Position numbers and translations under genes: made by a program. This document shows positions 24,864 through 33,095 of a DNA stretch of 64,000 nt, one piece after another. The DNA is taken from positions 44,388 through 108,387 of the forward strand of contig NZ_JAHLLW010000014.1 of the NCBI RefSeq assembly GCF_019426345.1, read 5' to 3'. The stretch is from Marinomonas lutimaris. Its GTDB lineage: Bacteria > Pseudomonadota > Gammaproteobacteria > Pseudomonadales > Marinomonadaceae. Positions within the stretch are counted from its first letter, which is position 1, and each line of letters starts with the position of its first letter. Under the pieces are notes generated by a model. The model was given only the letters and a program-made list of their open reading frames with translations, was not told where the DNA came from and did not search any database.

Positions 24864-25490
24864 ATGATTATCCGAAACGCACTCAGCAGCGCCTTAGGTT
24901 TGCTACTTCTTTCTGGAGTAACAGCTTTTAGTAGCGCGTCGCAAGCCGCACCACAAACCATGATCGTCGCTGGTGGTTGTTTTTGGTGTGTAGAATCTGA
25001 TTTTGAATTGGTTCAAGGCGTCAGCGATGTTATCTCTGGCTATACAGGAGGTCACACTGAAAATCCCACTTACAAACAAGTCTCTTCAGGAAAAACTGGA
25101 CACTTCGAGGCTGTCGAAATTCACTTTGATGATGACGTGGTTTCATTAAAAGCGTTAGCAGACTATTACTGGAGAACCATCGACCCTACGGACGCTGAAG
25201 GCCAATTTTGTGATAAAGGCTCTCCTTATAAAACAGCAATGTTTTACCAAAACGATCAACAAAAAGCGGTTTTTGAAGCATCGTTAGCCAAGGTCAAAGA
25301 AACAAAGCCCTTTAAGAAAGACGTTGTAACCGAGATTATCCCTGCCACTCCCTTTTACCCTGCCGAGGAATATCATCAAAGTTACTATACAAAAAATCCC
25401 ATTCGTTACGCTTACTATCGCGCCAGCTGCGGTCGAGATAATCGAATAGAAAGTCTATGGGGAGAAATTGCTAGTCATCAATATCATTAA
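24864..25490 (+). CDS. msrA: Peptide-methionine (S)-S-oxide reductase, exported
   Basis: Reduces the S epimer of methionine sulfoxide in proteins. The catalytic motif GCFWC (C39, C42) comes in the context MIVAGGCFWCVESDF. SGYTGG, GHFEAVEIHFD, AEGQFCDKGSPYKTA and AEEYHQSYY follow. An N-terminal signal peptide (LGLLLLSGVTAFSSASQAA) indicates a periplasmic enzyme, unlike cytosolic MsrA of E. coli. AAAGGA is eight bases before ATG 24864. Possible resolving Cys near the C-terminus in RASCGRD. Confidence 0.96.
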   Translation: MIIRNALSSALGLLLLSGVTAFSSASQAAPQTMIVAGGCFWCVESDFELVQGVSDVISGYTGGHTENPTYKQVSSGKTGHFEAVEIHFDDDVVSLKALADYYWRTIDPTDAEGQFCDKGSPYKTAMFYQNDQQKAVFEASLAKVKETKPFKKDVVTEIIPATPFYPAEEYHQSYYTKNPIRYAYYRASCGRDNRIESLWGEIASHQYH

Positions 25491-25546
25491 ACGCCACCAA
25501 TAAAGACCGCTTAACGGCTCTTAAGCGACAAAGCATAAGAGACTAA

Positions 25547-25582
25547 AAAAATGCCAGCCCTACTTTCAAAGCTGGCATTTTT
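25547..25582 (+). terminator. Terminator after msrA
   Basis: 12-bp perfect stem AAAAATGCCAGC (25547-25558) with its complement at 25571-25582, then CGTTTTTG. Confidence 0.88.
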
Positions 25583-25778
25583 CGTTTTTGAAGAACACTT
25601 TCTTTCAAGTGATCTCCATCTGAAGTATCAGTAAAGCGTCTTATATCTAGGCTTAACGCATAGAAAATGAAGCAAATAGGTAACTCACACCGAAAACCTA
25701 GCCATTCTGAAATCGATGTACCAGAGTAGTAACTCAACTCGCGAAGTTCTCAATTAAGTAACTAAAAGGAGTTATACA

Positions 25779-26351
25779 ATGAAAAAGTTTATTCCAGTAA
25801 TCGCAGGTAGTATCGCTATAGCCTCATTCAGCGCAGCAGTAAAAGCAGAAGACATGGCAGCTGAAAACAACAGTGGCTTTTATGTTGGCGGTAATTACGG
25901 TTACCTTAAAGTGGAAAACGATGATGACTTTGATGACGACAACGATGTAGCACAAGGGATTGTCGGTTACCGATTCAACTCTTTTCTTGCCTTAGAAGGT
26001 AGCTACATTGACTTTGGTAGCTATGGCAACAGTGCTGCCAGTGCAGAAACAACGGGTTACACCGCTGCGCTGAAAGGTACGATTCCTATCACGCAAACAG
26101 TTGAGATCTTTGCGAAAGCAGGTCAACTTTGGCACGACACCGACTATAACATCGCTTCCGTTAAAGGCAGTTCAGACGACAAAAGTTTATTTGCAGGCGC
26201 AGGTGTTAACTTTAAAGTTACAGAAAACTTACTTGTTAATGCTCAGTACACCTGGTACGACGTTGATCTAGACGCAGACAATGTGGATTCTGATTCAGAC
26301 TTCGACTCTGACTTCCAACAAGCCAGTGTCGGTGCAGAATATCGTTTCTAA
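25779..26351 (+). CDS. Outer-membrane beta-barrel protein (OmpA-like fold)
   Basis: 190-residue barrel precursor. The signal peptide ends near AVKAED; alternating strands such as GFYVGGNYGYLKV, LALEGSYIDFG and LLVNAQYTWYDVDL follow, and the protein ends in a C-terminal aromatic residue (VGAEYRF) recognised by the Bam machinery. Fits an eight-stranded small OMP of the OMP_b-brl type. Asp-rich loops (NDDDFDDDND, DSDSDFDSD) could bind cations. No peptidoglycan domain. AAGGAG is eight bases before ATG 25779. Function unknown. Confidence 0.85.
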   Translation: MKKFIPVIAGSIAIASFSAAVKAEDMAAENNSGFYVGGNYGYLKVENDDDFDDDNDVAQGIVGYRFNSFLALEGSYIDFGSYGNSAASAETTGYTAALKGTIPITQTVEIFAKAGQLWHDTDYNIASVKGSSDDKSLFAGAGVNFKVTENLLVNAQYTWYDVDLDADNVDSDSDFDSDFQQASVGAEYRF

Positions 26352-26372
26352 GTTATTGCGTTTCCCTTACTA

Positions 26373-26403
26373 GAAAGACTTAGCCTGCTTGGCTAAGTCT
26401 TTC
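26373..26403 (+). terminator. Terminator after the barrel gene
   Basis: 13-bp perfect stem GAAAGACTTAGCC (26373-26385), complement at 26391-26403, 5-nt loop, T-rich 3' side. Confidence 0.88.
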
Positions 26404-26419
26404 GTTTCTATTTACAGAT

Positions 26420-27097
26420 TCAACATCCAACTATCGCGACACTATGAATAAGATCAACAGAAATTAACCGAACCTGTCGCTCTCCCCCTCCGTAAGCGAG
26501 AGATAAATGGTAGTTATCTATCTCTTGTTGAAAGAGTGACCACTTCCCCTTTATGAAGAAATCAGGGAAATGAATAGACATCAAGGTTGTCTTTTTTTGC
26601 TCAGAAAAATCCAATGCTTTAAATGCTGCCTCTTTTGCACACCAAACCTGATAAAAATATTCTTTTTGGCTACCTTCTTGTACCAATTTCTTTAGTTCTT
26701 CTAGTTCTTCTCGGCTCATAAAAAAGCCGCTTTTTTCAACAATATTTTGTCTCGATTTCTTATATTCAATATCAATCCCAATAGAATATTTGTGTAATAC
26801 ACAACAGACAATGTCATTACTATGAGAAATTGAAAGATAAATGTCATTAAAACCGCTTATAGAAGGCGCTTTATCAGGTTGTTCTAATATAGAAGAAAGA
26901 GTCGAAAGCGGATAGTTTTTTAGTAAGGCATGAATAAGGAGTGTTCGGCCAACAATAAAGTCTTTTTTTTTCTTTTTACTTTTAAGTTCCAATGCCTTAG
27001 CTTTTTGAGCGGCAGGAAGTACATCTAAAAGACGCTGTTGAAGCTCATCAGATAACATTTCAGTATTGGCAAAAAAAACATGTATATCACTCTGCAT
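26420..27097 (-). CDS. 4'-phosphopantetheinyl transferase (Sfp type)
   Basis: Transfers phosphopantetheine from CoA to a serine of carrier proteins. The magnesium motif GIDIEYKK (D109, E111) and KEAAFK (155-160, with W152) are the two signatures of the Sfp/HetI/AcpT superfamily; SISHSND supplies the upstream His. 225 residues. It lies next to the aryl polyene operon on the opposite strand, whose two carrier proteins are the obvious substrates. Clusters of this kind commonly carry their own transferase. The gene ends close to the terminator of the preceding barrel gene (convergent). Confidence 0.9.
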   Translation of the reverse strand: MQSDIHVFFANTEMLSDELQQRLLDVLPAAQKAKALELKSKKKKKDFIVGRTLLIHALLKNYPLSTLSSILEQPDKAPSISGFNDIYLSISHSNDIVCCVLHKYSIGIDIEYKKSRQNIVEKSGFFMSREELEELKKLVQEGSQKEYFYQVWCAKEAAFKALDFSEQKKTTLMSIHFPDFFIKGKWSLFQQEIDNYHLSLAYGGGERQVRLISVDLIHSVAIVGC

Positions 27098-27199
27098 AAA
27101 AACTCATATAAATCTCGATATTAGTTTTTGACCACAACACTAAGACTTACTTGGCGGAGGTGCAAACATGGTTCATATACACACTAGCTCCTGAAACAA

Positions 27200-27222
27200 A
27201 AAAACCGTTTTACACGGCTTTT
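27200..27222 (-). terminator. Terminator of the gene ending at 27282
   Basis: Arms 27200-27208 and 27214-27222 form a 9-bp stem with one G-U when read on the minus strand, followed by a T-run. Confidence 0.65.
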
Positions 27223-27281
27223 CATTTGAAAAATATCACGCTATAACATCGTCAGACACTAACCATTCAATTAAGTATGAA

Positions 27282-27719
27282 TTATTTTAATGTTACAACC
27301 TTACCTGTCAAGGCAACACCAGCCATAACAGCACCTGCGCCACATTGAAACGTTTCGGGGTTGGAAGTCAGGTTATTTTTATAATTCGATTTGATATCCA
27401 CTACAGCATTACCGCCTTCTTTTATGGCTCTTTCTTTAAGTGCAATCATTGCTGACAAGAAAACCCAATTGCAGGCTTCTTCATCACTTTTTCCAAAAGC
27501 ATTCGTTTTTTTATTGGTCTTAAACTCACCAAAACTTTTAAGAGCTTTACCGTAAGACTGGTCACCAAAATAAAATGATACATCTGTTCCTAACTTTGAC
27601 TTAGCTAAATCAGAACTCATTATATTAGGGATGGAATAAGCCCGAACGTCATCGCGAGCAAAGGTGTGAGATGAACATAGTACAAGAGCTGAAAGAGCTA
27701 TAATTCCGACTGTCTTCAT
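27282..27719 (-). CDS. Small exported protein, YbjQ-like C-terminal pattern
   Basis: 145-residue exported protein with a signal peptide (IIALSALVLCSSHTFA). The C-terminal block, including ACNWVFLSAMIALKERAIKEGG and NAVVDIKSNYKN, resembles conserved proteins that databases often label excinuclease ATPase subunit; that label is not supported by any ATPase motif. Two Cys (in EEACNW and FQCGAG) may pair in the periplasm. ATG 27719 was preferred over 27734 because GGAAA lies upstream at suitable spacing. Between the phosphopantetheinyl transferase and the polyene operon, but no evidence that it belongs to the pathway. Confidence 0.7.
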   Translation of the reverse strand: MKTVGIIALSALVLCSSHTFARDDVRAYSIPNIMSSDLAKSKLGTDVSFYFGDQSYGKALKSFGEFKTNKKTNAFGKSDEEACNWVFLSAMIALKERAIKEGGNAVVDIKSNYKNNLTSNPETFQCGAGAVMAGVALTGKVVTLK

Positions 27720-27734
27720 AATAGTAATTTCCAT

Positions 27735-28102
27735 TTAAATATTAATATAGCCGAATGATAACCCTCAATGAATCTAGCAGCAATACACGGACAGTAACCT
27801 CATTTAGCAGACTAGGTAGATCACAAAATACATAAGTTTAGTAGATATAATCTGATCGTTATAAATGACTGGGATAAGTTACTAACATACGAGAATCAAG
27901 CGTATTTTCCATCATTTTCTGGGCATCAAAATTGTCATCGAACATTTTTGACGACAAAAGTTCCCATCTACGAATATTTTTTATTACACAAGCCCTTAAG
28001 TGAGTAAATTCTATGTAAATAACACTGGAAATCCAGTATCCTTATCTCGGTTAAAGTTCAGGGTAGCAGTGTAAAACACAACGAAATTAGGGAATGGTAT
28101 AA
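27735..28102 (+). promoter_or_regulatory. Upstream region of the aryl polyene operon
   Basis: About 370 bp without a gene; it must hold the promoter of the 14.6-kb operon. A -35-like TTGACG at 27948-27953 has only a poor -10 (GAATAT at 27972-27977). A palindrome ACTGGA-AA-TCCAGT at 28024-28037 could be a regulator site. AGGGA at 28089-28093 is the ribosome site of the first gene. Confidence 0.4.
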
Positions 28103-28819
28103 GTGTTAAGCTTTAAATTACGCGGGTGGAATACCTATACTCCAGGCTTAGAATCTGCAGAGTCCTGGAAGGATTGGCTGCTTAGCCAATACGAATTGTC
28201 CACTGACGCCGTCAAACCTGAATTGAAAAACATTCCAGCAATGCTCCGCAGGCGTTTTACTGCTATCGGCAAGTGCTCAGTCGAAGCTGCAACGCCACTT
28301 TTAAATGAAAACGAAAAAATCCCCCTAGTTTTTGCTTCTCGCCATGGCGATGTGGATTTAACACTGTCGTTACTCAAATCAATTGCAAACAATGAACCTC
28401 TTTCCCCTACAAGTTTTAGTCTAGCTGTCCATAACGCAATCAGCGGGTTATTTTCAATAGCACGTAAAGACAGATGTGAAACAACTGCAATATCAGCAAC
28501 AGAAAACTTAATACCATTTGCTGTGCTAGAAGCTGCGACTCAGTTACAAGAAAGTAAACATGTGCTATGTATCATTTGCGAGTCCGTCTTACCTGACCTC
28601 TATAAACCATTTGCTTCTTCCCCTCCATTTACTTACGCCATTGCAATGGTGTTAAGTCGAGAAGAAGGCGATACATTTTATTTAAATAACACACATTCAA
28701 AGAAAACTACGCTAAATACAAAAAATGAGTTTGAAGAGCTAATTTCTTTACTTTTATATCAAAGTGATTGCGCACACTTCCCTAGTACTAAGAATATCGA
28801 ATGGTCCATTCAAAGGTAA
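28103..28819 (+). CDS. apeC: Chain-length-factor-like ketosynthase (ketosynth_2)
   Basis: First gene of the aryl polyene operon. 238 residues, the length of the short beta-ketoacyl synthase N-terminal family (ketosynth_2). It has the FASRHGDVDLTLSLL, SPTSFSLAVHNAISGLFSI and TENLIPFAVLEA blocks. There is no catalytic Cys at the nucleophile elbow, so it should not condense by itself. In studied APE systems such a protein (ApeC) pairs with the full ketosynthase ApeO as chain-length factor, and I infer that role. The GTG start at 28103 has AGGGA nine bases upstream. Confidence 0.82.
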   Translation: MLSFKLRGWNTYTPGLESAESWKDWLLSQYELSTDAVKPELKNIPAMLRRRFTAIGKCSVEAATPLLNENEKIPLVFASRHGDVDLTLSLLKSIANNEPLSPTSFSLAVHNAISGLFSIARKDRCETTAISATENLIPFAVLEAATQLQESKHVLCIICESVLPDLYKPFASSPPFTYAIAMVLSREEGDTFYLNNTHSKKTTLNTKNEFEELISLLLYQSDCAHFPSTKNIEWSIQR

Positions 28820-28825
28820 GATATT

Positions 28826-29593
28826 ATGTTCGATATAATCAAATATTCTTGGCGCTGGGCGGCAACAGCCTTTAGTTTTTTCATTTTTGGTATTGGGGGG
28901 ATTTTACTCCCTTTTATTGCGCTGCCCATTTTATATTGTATCCCTGCAACCACATTAGTCAGGGAAGGCAAAGCTCAAGCAGTTATTCATAACACTTTTC
29001 GTTTTTATATAGGAATGATGAAACGCTTAGGGGTTTTAAGTTATGAAATTGAAGGTGAATCCAAACTAAAAGATGCCCAATTAATTCTGGCAAATCATCC
29101 ATCACTTATTGATGTAGTATTTTTGATTGCATTAGTCCCGAATGCAAACTGCGTTGTGAAAGGACGTTTAGCTAAGAATATATTCACTCGTGGCCCAATA
29201 CGTACAGCTGGATATATTATTAATGATAACAATGAACATGTGATTGGCATGGCCGAAAAAGCTTTTTCAAAAGGACACGCTTTAATTGTCTTTCCTGAAG
29301 GAACACGATCTACACCTGGGCAAACATTAACATTGAAGCGAGGTGCAGCAAATATCGCTATTCGCGCGAAGGCAGCAATAACTACAGTGTTGATTGAATG
29401 CAATCCAACGACGCTCACCAAAAGTGATCGCTGGTATCAAATTCCAAAAACTAAAGCCCACTTTAAGATCCAAGTAAAAGATAAGATTGATGCACGCTCT
29501 TATTTGGTTGAAGACCCGCCTTCTGTGGCAGCAAGAAAGTTAACATCAGACTTACAAAACTATTTCAATAAGGAGTTAATACTGAATGACTAA
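28826..29593 (+). CDS. apeD: PlsC-type 1-acyl-glycerol-phosphate acyltransferase of APE operon
   Basis: Membrane-associated acyltransferase. An N-terminal hydrophobic region (FFIFGIGGILLPFIALPIL) precedes the HX4D motif NHPSLID and the FPEGTRS motif, in the PlsC order. In the pathway it would help place the polyene acyl chain or a partner fatty acid on the lipid anchor. Six bases after the preceding gene and overlapping the first ACP by 8 bp. Assignment to ApeD follows gene order and family. Confidence 0.88.
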   Translation: MFDIIKYSWRWAATAFSFFIFGIGGILLPFIALPILYCIPATTLVREGKAQAVIHNTFRFYIGMMKRLGVLSYEIEGESKLKDAQLILANHPSLIDVVFLIALVPNANCVVKGRLAKNIFTRGPIRTAGYIINDNNEHVIGMAEKAFSKGHALIVFPEGTRSTPGQTLTLKRGAANIAIRAKAAITTVLIECNPTTLTKSDRWYQIPKTKAHFKIQVKDKIDARSYLVEDPPSVAARKLTSDLQNYFNKELILND

Positions 29594-29849
29594 CTTAAAG
29601 TTAGAACTAAAAAATATGATTATTGATACGCTAGAATTAGAAGATATTTCAGCGGATGAAATCATAGATTCTGAGCCACTGTTTGTCGATGGACTAGGAC
29701 TTGATTCCATTGATGCTCTAGAAATTGGTCTAGCACTACAAAAAAAATACGGAATTAAACTTAAAGCAGACGCCAAAGAGACCCATGCCCACTTTGCCAG
29801 CATAAACGCATTGGCGGCGTTAGTTGAATCTTATAAAGAAACGAATTAA
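29586..29849 (+). CDS. apeE: Acyl carrier protein 1 of APE operon
   Basis: 87-residue carrier protein; phosphopantetheine attaches to Ser41 in GLDSIDALE. Acidic helix II and the four-helix length are normal. Start overlaps the end of the acyltransferase gene by 8 bp. It would carry the growing aryl polyene between ligase, ketosynthase, ketoreductase and dehydratase. Confidence 0.93.
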   Translation: MTNLKLELKNMIIDTLELEDISADEIIDSEPLFVDGLGLDSIDALEIGLALQKKYGIKLKADAKETHAHFASINALAALVESYKETN

Positions 29850-29858
29850 GAGAAGATT

Positions 29859-30107
29859 ATGAATAGCATTAATCAGGAAGTATTTGAAAAAGTATCTGGT
29901 GTTTTACAAGAGTTGTTCGAACTGTCTGCTGATGACATCCACCCCTCTTCAAATTTATATCAAGACCTTGATATTGATAGTATTGATGCCGTTGACTTAG
30001 TAGTCGAACTAAAAAAAATGACAGGTAAAAAAATCAACCCAGAGGACTTCAAGTCAGTTCGAACAGTTGAAGATGTCGTTGTTGCCGTAGAAAAACTATT
30101 TGCATAA
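29859..30107 (+). CDS. apeF: Acyl carrier protein 2 of APE operon
   Basis: 82-residue carrier protein with Ser41 in DIDSIDAVDL. Sequence differs clearly from the first ACP (9 bp upstream), suggesting separate tasks, such as loading of the aryl starter on one and malonyl extension on the other. That division is inferred from the known two-ACP design of APE systems. Confidence 0.93.
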   Translation: MNSINQEVFEKVSGVLQELFELSADDIHPSSNLYQDLDIDSIDAVDLVVELKKMTGKKINPEDFKSVRTVEDVVVAVEKLFA

Positions 30108-30119
30108 GGTTGGAACTAG

Positions 30120-30659
30120 GTGATTCTCAAAATTATTTTAGTGATAGTCACCATTGCTTATCCCTTTATTGTCTATTTTGGATTAACGCACTTTGATTCA
30201 ACGGTCGTCATGTTTTTTATGATTACATTGTTAACAATAAAAGGTCTTACCGAGAAACAGCGCAATGCACGTAAAGTCATTTTTGTGGCGGTTTTGGGGG
30301 TCTTGGTAATAGCGTATTTTTGGGGCAATCAACAAGGGCTAAAACTTTACCCAGTTTTAGTAAATGCCGCTATGTGGCTACTTTTCACATCCAGTCTATA
30401 TGCCAAGCAATCAATTGTTGAACGAATGGCACGCCTCAAAGAACCAGATCTGCCAGAAAGCGGTGTTCGATATACAAGAAAAGTAACTATAGTTTGGTGT
30501 GTGTTTTTTACCTTGAACGGTCTTATAGCCTTATTTACCGCCCTATGGGCATCGAATGAAATTTGGTTATTTTACAATGGCTTTTTAGCTTATGTGCTTA
30601 TCGGTATATTGGTAATTACAGAATGGATCGTAAGATATAGAGTTAAGCATAGAGCATGA
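30120..30659 (+). CDS. Integral membrane protein of APE operon (COG4648 type)
   Basis: 179 residues with about five membrane helices (for example IILVIVTIAYPFIVYFGL, KVIFVAVLGVLVIAYF and YNGFLAYVLIGILVI). The family is found almost only in APE and related acyl-ACP clusters, at this position (ApeG by order). No enzyme motif is seen. GTG start at 30120 with AAGG about ten bases upstream. Its end overlaps the next gene by 4 bp (ATGA). Confidence 0.82.
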   Translation: MILKIILVIVTIAYPFIVYFGLTHFDSTVVMFFMITLLTIKGLTEKQRNARKVIFVAVLGVLVIAYFWGNQQGLKLYPVLVNAAMWLLFTSSLYAKQSIVERMARLKEPDLPESGVRYTRKVTIVWCVFFTLNGLIALFTALWASNEIWLFYNGFLAYVLIGILVITEWIVRYRVKHRA

Positions 30660-32353
30660 AAAAATTGACGCCTTTATCAAGATGGTTATTGGATGTTGCT
30701 GGTGATCAGCCAATCGCCATCATGAATGAAACCATCATTACAAAAGAGCAAATATCTGAAAAAGTCGCCATGTGGCAAACTATTCTGCCCCTGTCTTCGG
30801 GGCAGAAATGGGCGGTATACCACAGTGATGCTATAGAATTTTTCACCCTTATATTGGCCTTATGGCAATCAGATTGCACTGCTTGTGTACCTGGGGATAA
30901 TTGTACGGCGACAGTTGAACGCTTAAAAACATCTGTTACTGGTTTTCTTGGTGAGTTTGAACAAGTTAGTCCCCAATACAAACACATTGAACAGGTCACT
31001 AACCAGCCCTTCTCTTGGGTAGAAATTGAACGAAGTTTTCCAGCCATTGAAGTGTATACTTCTGGATCAACTGGGGAGCCTAAACCTATCAAGAAAAGCA
31101 TGGCGCAAATTGATGATGAACTGTGCAGCATTGAAGAGTTATGGTCTTTTTCCGAGAGATCTATCGTTTTATCAACCGTAACGCATCAGCACTTATTTGG
31201 GCTAACCTTTCGCTTATTTTGGTCATTGGCAAAAGGCCGGCTTCTACTTACTAAACACAGCGCGTTTTCAGAAGACATTTATCATCTTGCGTCTCAATAT
31301 GATCAATTTATCCTGATTTCAACACCAGCTCATCTAAAACGCTTAAACCACCAGCTCGATTGGTCAAATTTACAAGGAAAGTGTGAAGCAACCATCTCTT
31401 CCGCAGCGCCTTTGCAGTATGAAGATAGTCTGTATGCAGCCAAATTACTTCATGCACCGATATTAGAGATCTATGGTAGCTCCGAAACTGGCGCCGTCGC
31501 TTGGCGCAACCAAGCTAAGGTAGAGACTGATTACTGGACTTTATTACCTAATATAACCTTAGATGAGACAGATAAAGGCTTTATTGTAAAAGGTCCTCAT
31601 ATCGCTGCGGAGCACCAAACACTTTCAGATAATATAGAATGCCTTTCAGCCAATAGCTTTCGATTACATGGACGCACAGATCGCATTGTAAAAGTCGAAG
31701 GAAAACGATTGTCTCTTTCAAAAATGGAAAAGTGTTTAGAGCAAAGTACTTGGATTACTCTAGCCAGAGCGTTAGTTGTCACCAAGAAACGAGAAGAAGT
31801 CGCCATTGTCGCTGAGCTTAATGACAAAGGAAGAGAATTAGTACAACAACACTCACAAAAATGGTTAGCAGCCCAACTAAAAGAATCGTTGAAAACATCG
31901 TTTGAACTAGTCTTACTCCCTAGAAGATGGCGCTTTGTCAACACGCTCCCCTACAATCAACAAGGTAAGCTTCCTATGGAATCATTACAGGCATTATTTG
32001 AAACGACTGAAGTAAAATGGCCTCAAGAATTAGCTCGAACGCATATAGACGATAATACTTGGCGATTCAGTTTTTATGTTCCTAAAGAATTAATTTATTT
32101 TGATGGTCACTTTGAGGCAAATCCTATTCTGCCAGGCATAGCTCAAACACATTGGGCTCAACATTATGGGAGGGAAGTATTTGCTTTTGAAGGGCGTTTT
32201 AATCGCTTAGAAGCGGTTAAGTTTCAATCCGTCATCTTCCCAGATTCTGAAGTGACATTAGAGTTGGAATATAACCCATTTAAAGGCAAGCTAACCTTTC
32301 AATATATTTCGAAAAAAGGAGTGCATTCTAGTGGCAGAATCTGTTTTGAATAA
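30656..32353 (+). CDS. apeH: AMP-ligase fused to ApeI-type dehydratase
   Basis: Two-domain enzyme, 565 residues. Residues 1-450 are an acyl-adenylating ligase with VYTSGSTGEPKPIKKS (core A3, about 133-148), YGSSETGAVAWR (A5), HGRTDRIVKVEGKR (A8) and GKLP with Lys near 438 (A10). The C-terminal domain (about 475-565) is a hotdog thioester dehydratase with FDGHFEANPILPG (His485), the ApeI pattern. The ligase should activate an aryl acid such as 4-hydroxybenzoate for loading on ACP; the dehydratase forms the double bonds together with ApeP. In model clusters these are separate genes, so this is a fusion of ApeH and ApeI. Starts ATGA-overlapped with the membrane gene. Confidence 0.9.
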   Translation: MKKLTPLSRWLLDVAGDQPIAIMNETIITKEQISEKVAMWQTILPLSSGQKWAVYHSDAIEFFTLILALWQSDCTACVPGDNCTATVERLKTSVTGFLGEFEQVSPQYKHIEQVTNQPFSWVEIERSFPAIEVYTSGSTGEPKPIKKSMAQIDDELCSIEELWSFSERSIVLSTVTHQHLFGLTFRLFWSLAKGRLLLTKHSAFSEDIYHLASQYDQFILISTPAHLKRLNHQLDWSNLQGKCEATISSAAPLQYEDSLYAAKLLHAPILEIYGSSETGAVAWRNQAKVETDYWTLLPNITLDETDKGFIVKGPHIAAEHQTLSDNIECLSANSFRLHGRTDRIVKVEGKRLSLSKMEKCLEQSTWITLARALVVTKKREEVAIVAELNDKGRELVQQHSQKWLAAQLKESLKTSFELVLLPRRWRFVNTLPYNQQGKLPMESLQALFETTEVKWPQELARTHIDDNTWRFSFYVPKELIYFDGHFEANPILPGIAQTHWAQHYGREVFAFEGRFNRLEAVKFQSVIFPDSEVTLELEYNPFKGKLTFQYISKKGVHSSGRICFE

Positions 32354-33095
32354 CGAATTTAAACCGGCAATCGTAATTCCAGTCTACAACCATGAAGATG
32401 CCATCAAGCACACACTAAAACAGGTGCTTGAGTATGGCTATCCGGTCGTTCTCGTGAATGATGGCAGTCATGCAGAATGCACAGAAGTACTAGGAGAGCT
32501 AGCACAAGAGCATAGCGACATGGTTCATCTGGTTCAACTTGACGTTAACAGCGGCAAAGGTGGAGCCGTGAAAGCTGGAATTCGATACTTACTTGCTCAA
32601 GGCTTTAGCCATGCGCTACAAGTAGATGCAGATGGGCAGCACAATATTAGTGATTTACCTCTTTTTATACAAACAGCAAAAGCTGAGCCAGCCATCCTAG
32701 TTTGTGGTGTGCCGGTTTATAATGAAAGCATCCCAAAGCACCGTTATTACTCTCGCTATTTAACTCATGTTTGGGTGTGGATAAACACGCTGTCTTTAAC
32801 AATTCAAGATTCAATGTGTGGTTTTCGAGTCTATCCCTTGCAAGAAACTTGTAAGCTAATTGACCGCAACTCTTGTGGTAACCGCATGTCATTTGATACC
32901 GAAGTTGTTGTACGCTGGCTATGGTCTGGCAATAAAATAAAGAATATCCCAACGAAGGTTCTCTATCCTGAAAATGGGGTGTCTCACTTCAATGCAGTAA
33001 AAGATAATGTTTTGATTTCATGGATGCATACTCGATTATTTTTCGGCATGCTTGTGCGCTTACCTATTTTATTATGGAATAAACGACATGGATAA
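32331..33095 (+). CDS. Family 2 glycosyltransferase of APE operon
   Basis: 254-residue GT-A enzyme similar to dolichol-phosphate mannosyltransferases: VIPVYNHEDAI, VLVNDGSHAEC, SGKGGAVKAGI and the metal motif DADGQH. GTG start at 32331 with AGGAG nine bases upstream, overlapping the ligase gene by 23 bp. It probably glycosylates the lipid or aryl anchor. In E. coli-type clusters a GT2 and an acyltransferase are, to my recollection, joined in ApeJ; here they are two genes. Confidence 0.88.
   Translation: MAESVLNNEFKPAIVIPVYNHEDAIKHTLKQVLEYGYPVVLVNDGSHAECTEVLGELAQEHSDMVHLVQLDVNSGKGGAVKAGIRYLLAQGFSHALQVDADGQHNISDLPLFIQTAKAEPAILVCGVPVYNESIPKHRYYSRYLTHVWVWINTLSLTIQDSMCGFRVYPLQETCKLIDRNSCGNRMSFDTEVVVRWLWSGNKIKNIPTKVLYPENGVSHFNAVKDNVLISWMHTRLFFGMLVRLPILLWNKRHG

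Noticed and set aside
27282..27719. Excinuclease ATPase subunit label for the exported protein
   Set aside because: No Walker motifs, only 145 residues and a signal peptide; the common database label is misleading.
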